From Branchinecta lynchi (Eukaryota; Arthropoda; Branchiopoda; Anostraca; Branchinectidae): DNA of 64,000 nt. The translations under genes were made by a program, and so were the position numbers. The notes under the pieces were generated by a model. It had not been told where the DNA came from. It did no database searches and saw nothing but the letters and a program-made list of their open reading frames with translations. Location of the stretch: contig JAKZAP010000018.1 in assembly GCA_023053575.1 (NCBI GenBank), positions 17,946,202 to 18,010,201 of the forward strand. The letters run 5' to 3'. This document shows, piece by piece, positions 20,689 to 32,289 of this stretch; position 1 is the stretch's first letter, and the number at the start of each line of letters is the position of its first letter.

Positions 20689-22095
20689 CAGGGGCGTCGC
20701 AAGTGCATTTTCGGTGGGGGGGTGCAGAGCCAAAATTTTACCGAATCTTTCAAAAATTTTACCGAATCCTAGAACTAAGAATTCGAGCTTTAAATTATGG
20801 AACAGAAACGATTACGTAGGAAGAGTAACAATAAAAGGCAGCATGAACGACGATAAGCCAACTATTAGGCGCCGTTTTGGCGAAGCCCACATAGAGAATA
20901 CGTTGCCGGGCATGATTGCAGTAACAGCTACTATCTATTATATCCAACAGAAAATTAAATCGAGCGCCGCAGGCGAAAATTTTCGAAATCCATTTTTTTT
21001 TGTTTTTATAGGCTAAAATTTAATTGCTTCTATTACAAATTCTATCATTTACCCTTGATGAAATACCGAGACTCTTAAGAAGTTCTAGAAAACGGATGGA
21101 GCGACGTTCCGGCAGCAGCAGCAACTGTAGTCTAGTCAATATACTACCTATGATAACATAAAGTGAGCGCCGCAGGCGACATTTTTTTTTGCTTTTTCCT
21201 GCCAAATTTAATTTCCATTCAAATTCTAGCTTTTAATGTTTCGAAATCTCAATCCTAAAACTGGCTTAAAACCCCCGTCAAATGACGCGCCCTTCCACAA
21301 AATAGAGAACATTACGAAAAGTGCTGCAGGCGGAATTTTCGAAATATTTATGATCAGATTTTCTTTTTGGGATCCGAAATAAAAGTAAGGACTATCGATG
21401 ATATCACAGATCATCAATTTTGTCTGCGACAAGTGCTTCACTCGACCTCTTCTGAATTTCGAGGTTCGTGGTAACTTCCGGATCCTGGCAATTACAACGA
21501 ATAAGTTACCGAATCTCAGTTATTATACCGAATAAGTTTAGACCGATAGCGTGTTCGGGATTCTGTATAACCACCGTATCCCGGTTAGTATACCGAATTG
21601 TTTCGGTATCGAAAGACTACCGAACAATATTCATATTCGGTATACTTTCGTCGAAACTGGAACAAAGTCAGGATTCGTGGTTAACTTCCGAATCCTGGAA
21701 ATTGCACTTAATAAATTACCGAATCCCAATCATGACACCGAATAATTCTGAACCAACAGCTTATTCGGGAGTCTGTGTAACTGCGGAATCTCCATAAATA
21801 TACCGAATAGTTTCGGCATTGAAAAATTACCAAATAATTTCAGTAATTCTCTCACCAAATTCGTGATAACTAACGAATACTGGCAACTATACCGAATCCC
21901 GATCATTATACCGAAGAGATTTGTACAGATAGCCTATTTAGGAGTCTGTATATATCTACCGAATCGCCGTAAATCGAAAAAATACCGAACAATTTTAGTA
22001 AACTTTTGGGCCTCCGGCCCAAAATGTTTACCGAATCTCAAAAAGGTGGGGGGGTGCTGCACCCCCCGCACCCCCCCCCCCTTGCGACGCCCCTG
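20689..22095. mobile_element. hAT element, non-autonomous, 1.4 kb
   Basis: Ends CAGGGGCGTCGCAAG and CTTGCGACGCCCCTG are perfect inverted repeats. The target duplication is CACACCTG (20681-20688 and 22096-22103). The interior has three GCGCCGCAGGCG-type motifs followed by A/T-rich lines (about 20960, 21168, 21320). From about 21470 there are many scattered TACCGAAT words in a degenerate tandem pattern. No transposase is present. Confidence 0.92.
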
Positions 22096-22191
22096 CACAC
22101 CTGACTAACTTACCTGACCAAACCCAGCAAATCAGCATTAGAACTTAGCCTAGTCTGGTGAATGCCATTTATTTGTTCTTGATGCTATGCT

Positions 22192-23630
22192 ATGTCACCT
22201 GAAAGGTTGAGGTGTAAATACTGTGGTTATAAATTCTACAGTGAGTTGTTTCTTGAGAAACATTAGGCGATAGATGTTTCATGTGGAGATTGATCGAGAT
22301 ACGCTTTTCTGCCTTTTTTATTTGTCAGAAAAGATTTTGTATAGTAGTTTGTAAGTCAAGTTTGGATGTCCACATCCAGTTGGTTTGTCGTTCTGATACT
22401 GTGAATTCCCCCATTGTCTTGTCTTGGGTTTTTTAATCCTACTTCATCTTCTGACACTGCATCCCTTCCTGAACCTTTACCTATCTATCAGCCTCCCATA
22501 CCATCTCAATTCCCAATTTTTGTTGTTACTGATATTGGAGACAATGTTTGTTACTATTTTCCTGATGTGACAGTTGAGTGGGAAGTAGCAAAACTTTTCC
22601 TTAAGTAAGCAATTTATTTATGACCCACCATTTTGAAAAGGCAGAGTAAATGAAGAAAATAAACAAAATAAACAAAACACATAAACACGCAGAAAAAAGA
22701 TAGGCTACTTAATTTTTAATCTTCGGTCAGGAAGCAGTGGACGAATTTGTGCGCTGGTTGGGCCGTGTTGTCCATGATTTTTGAAAGCGATGAGGAAACA
22801 TCCGAAAGGGTCACACTTGCATCTTGAATTTTGAATTTCTCCGTCAATGTATGGTTATCACATAATTTCGTTAAGTGGAGCAGGTGCTTCGCATATTTGA
22901 AATACACGATCTCATCTTTTTAATCTTCAGTAGTAAGCTTCAATATCTCCACACATTCAGTAAGAAGGCTTCTGATGAAATTATTGCTGGAATTCAGAAA
23001 TTTCATCCTTTATATCAAGCACATTGTTCTGGTTCTGACCCAGAAGTTTATGTTTATGTTCCATTTGAGAGGCTGGACTCAAAGGATAAGAGAATTGTTT
23101 TTTACCATTGCAACTTACATCTACCAACAGTTTGACCATATTGCTTTACAAAAGAGTTTTTTCAAGTGGAAAGGAAGAAATAAGAGAATGCTGTGGGTAC
23201 AGAGTATAATCACATGAAAATCTGAATGCTATGATGGGAGATCATGAAATATTATCCTGGTAGTTTCAAGGAAAGAAGTACAAGGTTTCAAATACTGTCA
23301 GTTATACTGATGCTCCTTCTAAAAAGAATCTGTGTTGTGCTGCGTTAAGTTGTGCTCTCTAATTTGTTGTTGATAAGTCTCAAGTTATCAATTCGCCTTA
23401 TTCTGGCTCAGCATTCAAAGTGGACTAGATTCTGTTAGTCCCCCATTGTCTCAAATTCAACACAATCAACAATTATGTGTGTCTATAGACATACTTGTTA
23501 GTCGGGTCTAGGGTAATGGGTAACTTACATTTTCTATACTACCTGCAGGGAGTAGATTCCAGATTTTCTACTCGTCAACCTGAGAGCTATTTTACTATGT
23601 CTGTCAGATGTGCTGATGGTGAGACATAGG
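22192..23630 (+). pseudogene. Decayed coding region with C2HC-type zinc finger start, family unknown
   Basis: An ATG at 22192 opens MSPERLRCKYCGYKFYSELF, part of a C-x2-C-x12-H motif that regains the x4-C of a C2HC finger if one base shifts at about 22262. The next frame runs 22263-22432 with a second H-x4-C line (LDVHIQLVC). A TTTTTT run near 22430 marks another shift into the frame ending VEWEVAKLFL at 22604. GTAAGC at 22605 and TCTTCAG at 22930 would splice in frame to an exon 22931-23133 containing SDPEVYVYVPFERLDSKDKR and HCNLHLPTV. Open but interrupted pieces follow, one after a good acceptor at 23548 (VDSRFSTRQPESYF). Frameshifts plus stops suggest a dead gene or transposon ORF, though homopolymer sequencing errors could mimic two of them. 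I do not recognise the protein. Confidence 0.4.
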
Positions 23631-23928
23631 GGTATAATAGAAACTAGTCCGCTTGGAAGTGGAAGTACTTACTGTGATTTTTTTTTCTTGTTGTTTTATT
23701 TGTGCCATGATTTTAACTCGATGTGATTTACTATGATTTGTTTCCCTTTCCAAAACCAATTTGACCTCAGTCTTTACGCTTATAAGCTTACTGTCATTAT
23801 TTTCTTGATGAGTTATTTCGAAGATTACTGTGATTGTTTTCTTGATGCCTTATTTACGAGTTTCCAAAGCGTCCAAAGTTATATGTAACTATTAAAATCC
23901 ATGGTTTCTTGAATAGCTAAGTTCTTAT

Positions 23929-25880
23929 GTCACTTACAGCTTTGCTCAAGTGCCATATACAGATCACTTTTCGGTCTGTTGGTTCATCGGTCTGTCGGTT
24001 CACTGTTCTCGAGTTAGGGTACTTCCAGAAAGTTAGGACGATGAAACTTGGCAGGCATATAAGGGACCCAACCAAACTAACTTGGAAATAGTCACTTCCC
24101 CAATCCGACCACCGAGGGGGGAATGAAGGGATGGAGAATCCGGAATGTTGAGGCATCCATAACTTTCGAACGTGTTATAGGATCTTAATGAAACTTTACA
24201 TTCACAATCTCGTGTCTCAGATCTCCCACTTCGAGTCCTGAACGGATCCGATGAATGTGGGGGGGGGGGGGGGGGAAGTCTGAGGGGAGAACCGGAAATA
24301 TTGTGACACCATTAGACTGAAGCGATTGGGATGAAACTTGGTGGGAAGAACAAGCACATGCCCTAGATACATCAGCGACGGAACCGGGCCGGATTCGGAC
24401 CCTGGGGGGGGGGGGCTAAGACGATGAAAATTGGCTTGACCATTTGAGGTTTTGATTGGCTTAAAATAGTCAGTTTCCCAATCTGACCATCGTGGGGAGG
24501 GGGGGGGGGGGGTGGAGAATCCGGAGTCTTGGGGCATGTATAACTTTCGAAGGGGTGATCGGATCTTAATGAAACATGATATTTGGAAATCTCACATTTC
24601 CGAGATCAGTTCCGATCCCATGAATGTGGGGTGGGGGTGGTTGTAGGGGAGAACCGGAAATCTCGTGACACCCTTAGAGTGGAGCGATGAAACTTGGCGG
24701 GAAGAGCAAGCACAAGCCATAGATACGTCACAGTACCGTACCAGATTCGGGCACCTTTGGGGGAGTTGTAGGGGGTGTGGGTCCGAAATTCCGGTCACCG
24801 CGAGTTAAGGTACTTCCAGATCCGCAAGGACGATGAAACTCGACTTTGAACATCAGAGACTTAACAAGATTGGCTTAGAAATTGTCATTTCTCAGATTCG
24901 ACCATTCCTTGAAGTACTATTAAAGCAAAATATACTTTTTTATGATCCCTATTAGCCCATGATCGATTATGCCTCAAGGATTTTGCTAAGAAATGAATTT
25001 TTAGCACCCCTTAAATTACATATCTTACTGAAAAGTAAAAAAAAACACTTTTGACCAAAAGATATTATATTTGTGATCCCCAAGGGCCCATGATCCGTTT
25101 TGTCTCAAGGGTTTTGTGATTTCCTTAAAGGACACCTGAATGAAGAGTACCAAGTATCTTCACTATCTGTATTACTTCCGTTAACATTTCCTGCAGAAAA
25201 CCCAATCCAAATACGAAATAGTGTTTCCAAGCTATGATTTTTTGCTCCATTTAATATTGTCCTTATTTGAGTACCGAACAATTTTAGAAATGAACAAATG
25301 TCTCCAATCAACCCTTCTTCTGGAATAATTTTTAACCAGTTAAGCTCAAACGCATATCTAGAAAAAATTCCAATACGATCCGACCAGCGCTGTACAAGAT
25401 TTGAATGAATTGCGCTTTTTGTCTTGGAGTCTGCATGTGCAAACCTCCGGAAACGAATATACCTATCTTGAAACGTCACGCTCATGAGAAGAATGCTCTC
25501 CGTGGTCATGTCTGTAAATGCATTCTCCATGGTGTGTTTAAGTATGGTTTCATTGTTCAGGTGTCCTTTAAAGTAAAAACAATTATTTATAGCAAAATAC
25601 ATATTTTCATGATTTCATGAGCTTATCATCATTTGTGCAAGAGTGTTCGTTACGGATGAATGTTCTAGCCCCCTTAAAGTGAGCATCATCACAGCCAAAT
25701 GCATAAATAGAATAGTTTTTAAGAACGATCCATTCTCACGATTTCAAAGGACCCATGATCATTCTTATCTCAAGGGGTTTGCCTACAAATGAACACAACT
25801 AACGCACGAATTGGCAAATTCCTATTTTCATCCTCTGATATAGCGTTGCAAGTTCCATATGAGCTTCTAGCTCTTGTCTT
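23929..25880 (-). mobile_element. R1 modular repeat, near full length, minus strand (copy 7)
   Basis: From the right end at 23929 (GCTCAAGTGCCATATACAGA) through R1 modules to about 24920. A-type modules follow (24925-25128 and 25572-25850), with the left end CAAGTTCCATATGAGC/TTCTAGCTCTTG at 25851-25878. A TTAA MITE is inserted at 25129-25567. G-runs at about 24260-24275, 24403-24414 and 24497-24512 mark modules. Confidence 0.75.
25129..25567 (-). mobile_element. TTAA-flanked MITE (copy 2), 439 bp
   Basis: Ends AGGACACCTGAA and TTCAGGTGTCCT, flanked by TTAA (25125-25128 and 25568-25571). It is the inverted counterpart of the element at 2986-3430 and keeps one open frame across its length. Differences between the two copies are mostly amino-acid changing, so I do not treat the frame as a protein gene. 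Confidence 0.88.
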
Positions 25881-26201
25881 CTAAACTCTTAATGAATAAA
25901 ATATTAGCCTATAAAGTCATTATTGTTGACTATACATGTATATAAATGGTAATGGTGATCGGGATAGGAGAGGAACACTAAGAAGCCTTTTCAGAAAACT
26001 CACGTTTTTTCAAACGCGGAGGTCAGACGTTTGCATCGGTCATTGATTTTCATCGTCTCTTAACTAATGTATCGCGCAGAAGACTATCCAAATCAGTAGA
26101 AGGAAGCTTGTGTTTCGTCGGATCATTATTATGTCTCACGTGTACTTCTGGCACGAATTCCCGATGAAACGTTATGTAGCTGCAACCCTTCAGCATGCAA
26201 C

Positions 26202-26380
26202 GCTGCCGGCCCTTTGACCCAGTTTTCTAAGAAACATTTTTGCAAATAGAAACGCTTTCTCCTGCAACATATTCTTGTGCGGTACGTTTTCTCTTGAAAC
26301 GGATTCGCTAAAACGATTTATAGGAGAAACGCTTTACTAGAAAACTGGCAAATTCTGAACTGGTTCATAGGGCCGGCAGC
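26202..26380. mobile_element. Short TIR element, superfamily unknown
   Basis: Ends GCTGCCGGCCC and GGGCCGGCAGC are perfect inverted repeats. Inner inverted lines are CCAGTTTTCTAAGAAA and CTAGAAAACTGG. No target duplication is obvious. Confidence 0.55.
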
Positions 26381-26506
26381 GTTACATATATAAAACACGT
26401 TGCGTTTTACTTTAGAGTGTAGAATCTCAGGCTTCCGTCCTTACCATTCTGTGCAAGATGGATCCTCAGTTTTATGTCTACTTGCCTGAGAAAATAGTTA
26501 ATTGTA

Positions 26507-26857
26507 CACTGTCATAAGTTTCATAACAGATAACACAAGGACGCGCGGTTTCAATAGACAATGTGTAACATATAAGGCTTGGGATGTTATATGTTGTGTG
26601 TGAAAATGTTATGCATGAAAGGTTATACCTAACAAGCTTTGTCAGGAAAAGCCAAGAACAGCCATCTACTGATTTTATTCTTTATCGTCATGATGTCGGA
26701 ACTCAGCAGATGCTTCTTGGCGGTTTCACCTGATGGAAACGCTTATTATGCCTAACATTTTGAAATACAACAGACAACATCCTAAGTTTTATCTGTTACG
26801 TATTATCTGTCGAAACCGCGCATCCTTGTGTTATCTGTTATGACACTTTTGACAGTG
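26507..26857. mobile_element. TA-flanked MITE with long inverted repeats
   Basis: Ends CACTGTCATAAG and CTTTTGACAGTG, flanked by TA (26505-26506 and 26858-26859). The arms continue as AACAGATAACACAAGGACGC and inverted as CATCCTTGTGTTATCTGTTA. This fits a Tc1/mariner-type non-autonomous element. Confidence 0.8.
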
Positions 26858-26864
26858 TATTCTT

Positions 26865-27184
26865 TTGACATCATTTGCTGCTAAATTTGATTTCCCACCA
26901 GAAACGAGCGACAAAATCGACAATCACCTCGGCAGATATTTCTCAAATCCGAGCCACAAAGCGAGCCGCACAAATCTTGTTGATCGCGGAAACACATTTG
27001 TGGGCCGTACTAAAGACCACGGATCCGCTCTTTTCAAGCCACAAACTGTTTGTGGAAGCACGGAAAAACGCCTCAAGTTGGCCTTCAACCAGGAGAGTGG
27101 AATAATGTCGTTTTCAATTTACTCTAAAACTAAAGATAGCCTATCCAAGAGACTCTTTCTACAGCTGTCGCGACGATGTTGACT
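26865..27184 (+). other. Open frame of unknown status
   Basis: About 105 codons without an ATG at the start, relatively GC-rich for the area. It contains KFDFPPETSDKIDNHLGRYF, ends in LSKRLFLQLSRRC, and is followed by AATAAA at about 27205. TTTCCCACCAG at about 26890-26900 could be a splice acceptor. I recognise no domain. It may be chance or a terminal exon. Confidence 0.2.
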
Positions 27185-27451
27185 GTAATGAGATATTGCT
27201 ATCTAATAAAGAATTGAACCGGCGGACCTTGATTCGGTTACCTAGTAACCCTAGACAAAGGATTCCAGATCACTGGTTGCATGATCACATTTGCTGGGCT
27301 ACCACCATTAGGGGCTTTCAATTCCAGACGCAGATGATCTTTTATACTTTTATCTGATGGGCATTCGGCTGATCAGTTTCAACCTGTACGGTTTGTTTTG
27401 TTCAAAGCACAACTCTTACTAGCAATGATATGATATTTTTTTCAGTACAAA

Positions 27452-27650
27452 ATGGTCATAAATACCGTTTTTAGAAAATACTTCCCCGTGAAATTAGTAA
27501 TTTTCTTGTTTTGGCTTGTCGATTCGCTTCTGTTCAGACTCACTCCATCGCGGAGGTTTGACGCGAAATATATGCAAATTGTTCGTGCCGTGGTTGAAAA
27601 GCGGAAAGCCAAGAAAAATGAAAAGGACTCCAGAAATAACAACAAATTTT
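27452..27650. repeat. Dispersed repeat, copy 1
   Basis: About 200 bp matches the complement of 46435-46640: GTGAAATTAGTAATTTTCTTG here against ATGAAATCGGCAATTCTCTTG there, and GTTCGTGCCGTGGTTGAAAA against GCGCGCCGTGGCTGAAAA. The minus-strand reading keeps a similar peptide pattern (FSTTART, FASNLR) but I cannot name it. Confidence 0.5.
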
Positions 27651-28918
27651 GAAGCTTCTAATTTGCAGTTGTTTTTGAAAGTTGTCGGTGGACCTTGAAG
27701 CTTTCGGTGAAGTTGTGCTTCTTGACTGGCAAATTCGGCTCGGTCCAAAAAAGGTTAAAAAGTCGTAGTTGCAAAAGAAGACAGTGGCGATCAGCGGTCA
27801 TTCCTGAAGCTTTTGATTCCATAGGGTCCTTTCAGGAACTGAAGGATATTCCCGGCCTTAGTCGGAAGTCCATCCCATACAAAATACGGTCACAGAAAAC
27901 CTTATTAAACGATCCGGGAAAGCATGTACCTTGAACATGACTAATAAGACAATCCGCTGGTTTGCTACACTCACACAATCCGACAACACGATTTTGTCTT
28001 TGATTTTTCCGGGTTACGACAGAACCGCATGAATGTTCACATCACAACCAGCGTTGCCACATACAAAATATTTAGAGAGTGACTTTGGACCCAAAACAGA
28101 AAGTGAATTGGGAATGAAACTTATTTTCATGAAATATTCACCTTTGGTCGAAATCACCTCTGTAATAATGACATATCTTAATTTTACTTTCATGAAAAAA
28201 AATTGAATAGTCAGTTCTGGTCGGAATCCCTGCTGCAAAAATGGCACATTTCGTCATTTTCTAAAATAGTGTGATTGTTATGGCCTACGTAGGAGAAGAG
28301 TGACAAAACAATATAGAGTGACAATTCACACTATCGTGCAACATGTGGCAACCCCGATCACAACGCCGACGCAACAGTAAACTGATATTTTGTGTCACGA
28401 TCTTCACCAGGAGAACAACAAAACCCTCCGGATATGGTTTCTAAAGACCCAAGGGAGCAATCCACTGTAAACTGAAACACTGTCCACTATAATACTGAAA
28501 ATTACTAGGTAGACCTGGGAATTTTCAAAACGACTTATTATCGTGACAAGTCAACTACTAGTTGCTTTTTCCTCTCCCCCCCCCCCCCAGGAAAGCGTGC
28601 ACTTTTTTCGGGGTCAGTTGAAATATTTTATCGCATCAGGCACCGACAGAACACTCAGTTTTGCATTCCTTTTCCCAGAATCTGTGTGGTTTGTCTCGCA
28701 AAGTGGAATATTGTAAGAAATTGCAGAAGTATGACTCGGAGAGCTAGGGACAAGAACAAAGGTCTCGACGGGATCCTAAATTTGAAAATTTACTGGACTT
28801 TTTGATATAGACAATCGGATCTTTTACTTGTGTAAAGTCTTTTTACTTTGACCCAATTCCTCGCTGTAGTTGCATTTCGGGCAAACTGCATGCAGCGTAA
28901 AAGAGCTGGTGACATCGA

Positions 28919-28980
28919 GAGGCGAACCAAGAACCTCTCGATCTGCAGTCTGACGTTCTAGCGGTTTAGCTAACCTTCTC
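28919..28980 (-). repeat. tRNA-Cys-like sequence (pseudo-tRNA or SINE head)
   Basis: On the minus strand, TTAGCTAAACCGCTAGAAC resembles a D-arm/A box, GACTGCAGATCGAGAGG an anticodon arm with GCA (Cys), and GGTTCGCC part of a B box. The acceptor stem does not pair convincingly, so it is more likely a pseudogene or SINE head than a working tRNA. Confidence 0.35.
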
Positions 28981-29034
28981 TGTTTTGCGTTGAGACTAAC
29001 CAACGGTGAAAAATTACAACAATTGATATGAAAG

Positions 29035-29655
29035 TTTCACTTTTCGAGTCTACCAAATTTCCGTATTTGGTCAAATTTCGGCAGCATTTCTTGTCTGACC
29101 AGAAAATAAAGTTCAGATATGGATTCATCGAGTGTTCTTTCTAGTTTCAGCTCTGGATTCAGCATGTCTTCTCACCCCATATCAACTATCTCTTGGGTTT
29201 TACACTTTCCTGCTAAATTTCCAGCTTCGGCCAGATTTCGGGCAAACTACTTGTCCGGCAAGAAGATTAGGTTCACAAATATTCAGCATGTCTCCTTACG
29301 CCTAAATCGAACCTCTTATCAACTCCATTTAAAACTTCTAGTTTTTGACACATTTTCGGGTTTGGGCTTGATTCCGGGTGAACTACTTCTCCGGCGAGAA
29401 AACACTTTTCATATTTGGACCGAATCCCATTAGCTTTTGAATAAAAAAATCACCCCTTCACTTGAAAACCCTCCTCCACCCAAATATAGGACTACAGAGC
29501 CGAACTTGACCTGTACTTTGACCCAATGGATCCTCACACCAAGTTTGAACAAAGTGTCTCAATCCCTTCGAGAGTTGTCGTGCTAATAAACGAACGGACG
29601 GACAAACCTTACGATGTCGTAGGTATCTCGTCGCTGACGTTTGGGATCCCAAAGC
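29035..29655 (-). mobile_element. R2 modular repeat, minus strand
   Basis: Read on the minus strand, the family starts TTTGGGATCCCAAA (29640-29652), then a (GTCC/GTTC)-rich stretch, CACGACAACTCTCGAAGGG, then modules with a GACAAGTAGTTCGCCCGGAA-like line. This copy holds two to three modules. No coding function. Confidence 0.7.
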
Positions 29656-30176
29656 TGAGAGGAAAAATCGAGACCGACAGACGCTCTGGGTCCGGCTGCT
29701 ACGGGCTGGAATTCCTGCCTGAATTTTGACACCATCCATGCGAGAACTGATACGCCTACATTGTGAAAAAAAAAAAAAAAAAATGGCAGTATCAAAGTAT
29801 CCCAGTAGCAAATTCTGCAGTTAACTTTAATCCTTACTCGGAGAAACTTTTTAAAATGTATATGAAGTTTTCCGTCGGGTGCGTCCAGTTTCCCCAAACT
29901 AGACAACCTGCCTGTCCAAATTTAAATAATCATTGGACAGTTAATGCATTTCCAACCGTATCCTAGTGCCTTGACGATAATGACATTTTATTGCGCACTC
30001 TGGTCGAGAAAACGGAGGCAGTGTAAAGGAAGGAAAAGAAAACAATTACACTTAGTTTTAGATAAATATAAAGACATTGTTTTTTCTTTCAATGTTCATA
30101 AAACTGTAGTGGTTGCTTTTAATTTTAAAGAGGTAAATGGCCCTGTTACTATCTCCCTAGACAGTGTTCAAGTTCT

Positions 30177-30865
30177 CAGGGGCGTCACTAGCCTTTTACC
30201 TTTGGGGGGGGGGACGTCCGGATTGTGCCGACGGACTAAAAAACGTGCAGACAAAAAACGCCGCTGCCGCGAACGCGTCATCGGCGTTCCTTTCCCACCA
30301 GCATAGAATAAAACCGGTGTAAAACTAACTGTAACGCATCAGTTCAGATTTTTCCTTAAATCTAATTTCGTATAACAGTTCAAATATTCGGCTTTTCATT
30401 TTATCTTGCGCTAAAAAGCGAAGCTTCCAGCGACTGTACCCAGACAAGTTCAAGTAAGCGGCGCAGGCGAAATTTTTTAATTCTGCCTTTTTTCATGAAA
30501 CATTTGTCTATACCTTCCATACAAGTTTTAGCTTTTAACGTGTTTGAAATCCCCACGAATGTCAATCCTAAGACGCCCACAAAATGAAACACCGGTCTTC
30601 CAAATAGAGAATACTTCAAAATGCGCCGCAGACAAAATTTTGTGTAAAACTAACTTTGATGCGTTAGTTGAGGTTGTTCCTTTAGTATAAATTCGGATAT
30701 TTAAATTCATACTTTTTCGTTTCAACTTTAGCTAAAAAGCAAAGCTTCCAACGACTATACCCAGAATAAGTTGAACTAAGCGCCGCATGCGATTTTCTTG
30801 TAATCTGAACTTTTTCCGTAAAAATTTGCTCTCGAAAAATGTTTGCAGAATTTTATTTCTTAGGC
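30177..30865. mobile_element. hAT-like non-autonomous element, right end unresolved
   Basis: Starts CAGGGGCGTCACTAGCC and shares CTAGCCTTTTACCTTTGG with 60932. Internal lines GGTGTAAAACTAACTG and three GCGCCGCAGGCG-type motifs (about 30458, 30625, 30780) link it to 14067-14960, 20689-22095 and 60925-62205. No right-hand terminus or duplication found. Confidence 0.6.
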
Positions 30866-30887
30866 CAGGGCACCAAAAGTAACTTCG

Positions 30888-31045
30888 TACACCCTAGAAA
30901 GTAACCCAACAGTATTTCAAAGTAACCCAATGTAACCTAATGTAACCCAATGTAACCCAATGCAATGTAAACCAAATTAACCCAATGTAACCCAAAGTAT
31001 CCCTGAGTAACCCAAAGTATCCTGAAGTAACTCGTACACCCTGGT
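30888..31045. repeat. Minisatellite, ~10-bp unit (TGTAACCCAA)
   Basis: Ten or more diverged copies of GTAACCCAAT, with AGTAACCCAAAGTATCC variants toward the right end. No gene. Confidence 0.8.
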
Positions 31046-32280
31046 TCTTGGTGACCAACCCTGGTTCTTAGGTATAAAAATAACCCGATGTCTCGACAGA
31101 ATACTGACGCCAGACAAAGCCATTCAGAGTTCTATTTGTTTTGTGTTTTGCCCGACAAAACTTAAAACTTTCTGGATGCACCCGACAAAGGCTTACTGAA
31201 TTTGATTTCTCACGTGTAAAAAGAACCTGATGTGCCGAAGAGAATACTGACGCCAAAACTATAGAGCGTAAGCTATACATACATAAACTATGCATAGGCT
31301 ATTTCTTCTGTGTCATGCCAGACTGGACTGTACAGAAGTTGATTTCTGACGTGTAAAAATAACCCGTCGTACCGACGAGACTTGAACTCCTGGGTGCGCC
31401 CGACAAAGTTTGCAGAATTTTAATTCTTACGTATAAATTTGAACCTGATGTGCCAACGAGTCGACCGACGCTCAACTAAAGGATACAAAATTTTATTTCT
31501 TCTGTATTCCTTATGCACAAAAGAACCCGATGTGACGATGAAAATACCGAGGCCCAACAAAAGTATGCAGATTTCGACTTGTTTTGTGTTTTGCCCGACA
31601 GATATTTACAGGATTTTTTTTTTTTGCGTATAAAAGAACCAGAGGTGCCGACGAGTCGACGACGCCCGACAAAAGCATACACATTTATTTCTTCTGTATT
31701 CCTTATTTATAAAAAGAACCTGATATGCCGTACAGAATACTGAGGCTCGAGAAAAAGCATGCAGAATTCTACTTGTTCTGTGATTTGCCGACAGATATTT
31801 ACAAGATTTAGTTTTTTGCGTTTATAAAGAACCCGAGGTGCCGACGAGTCGACGACGACCGACAAAAGCATACACCTTTTGTTTCTTCTGTATTCCTTAT
31901 TTATAAAAAGAACCCGATATGAACGGAATACCGAGGCCCGACAAAAAGCATGCAGAATTCTACTTGTTCTGTGTTTTACCCGACAGATATTTACAGGATT
32001 TTCTTTTTTTGCGTATAAAAAGAACCCGAGGTGCCGACGAGTCGATGACGCCCGACAAAAGCATACACATTTTATTTCTTCTGTATTCCTTATGTATAAA
32101 ATGATATGCCATAAAGAATACCGAGGCACCACACAAAGCATGTAGAAGCCGATTACTTCTGTGTTTCGCCCGACAAATGTTTGCAGGATTTTATTTCTTG
32201 CGTATAAAAGAACTCAATGTGCCGACGAGTCCACCAACGCTCGACAAAAGCATACACAATTTTATTTCTTTTGTGTTTGC
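31046..32280. repeat. Satellite, ~190-bp period with ~65-bp subunits
   Basis: The line GCGTATAAAA-GAACCCGAGG recurs at about 31626, 31818, 32011 and 32200, a spacing of 189-193 bp. Within each period, similar subunits repeat GAACCCGATGTGCCGACGAG, CCGACAAAAGCATACA and TTCTTCTGTATTCCTTAT. Copies toward 31046 are more diverged. ORFs on both strands come from the periodicity. Confidence 0.85.
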
Positions 32281-32289
32281 CGGCGCTCC

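Noticed and set aside
25105..25602. 165-codon open frame on the minus strand with protein-like composition
   Set aside because: It lies within a TTAA MITE. The other copy (2986-3430) has stops in its first part. Across the comparable roughly 110 codons most differences change the amino acid, which is the neutral pattern.
31707..32141. 144-codon minus-strand ORF and several plus-strand ORFs
   Set aside because: The ~190-bp satellite creates periodic open frames on both strands; no domain and no start context.
31046..32280. Regularly spaced repeats that could suggest a CRISPR array
   Set aside because: The whole period is repeated, there are no unique spacers of constant length, and the setting is eukaryotic.
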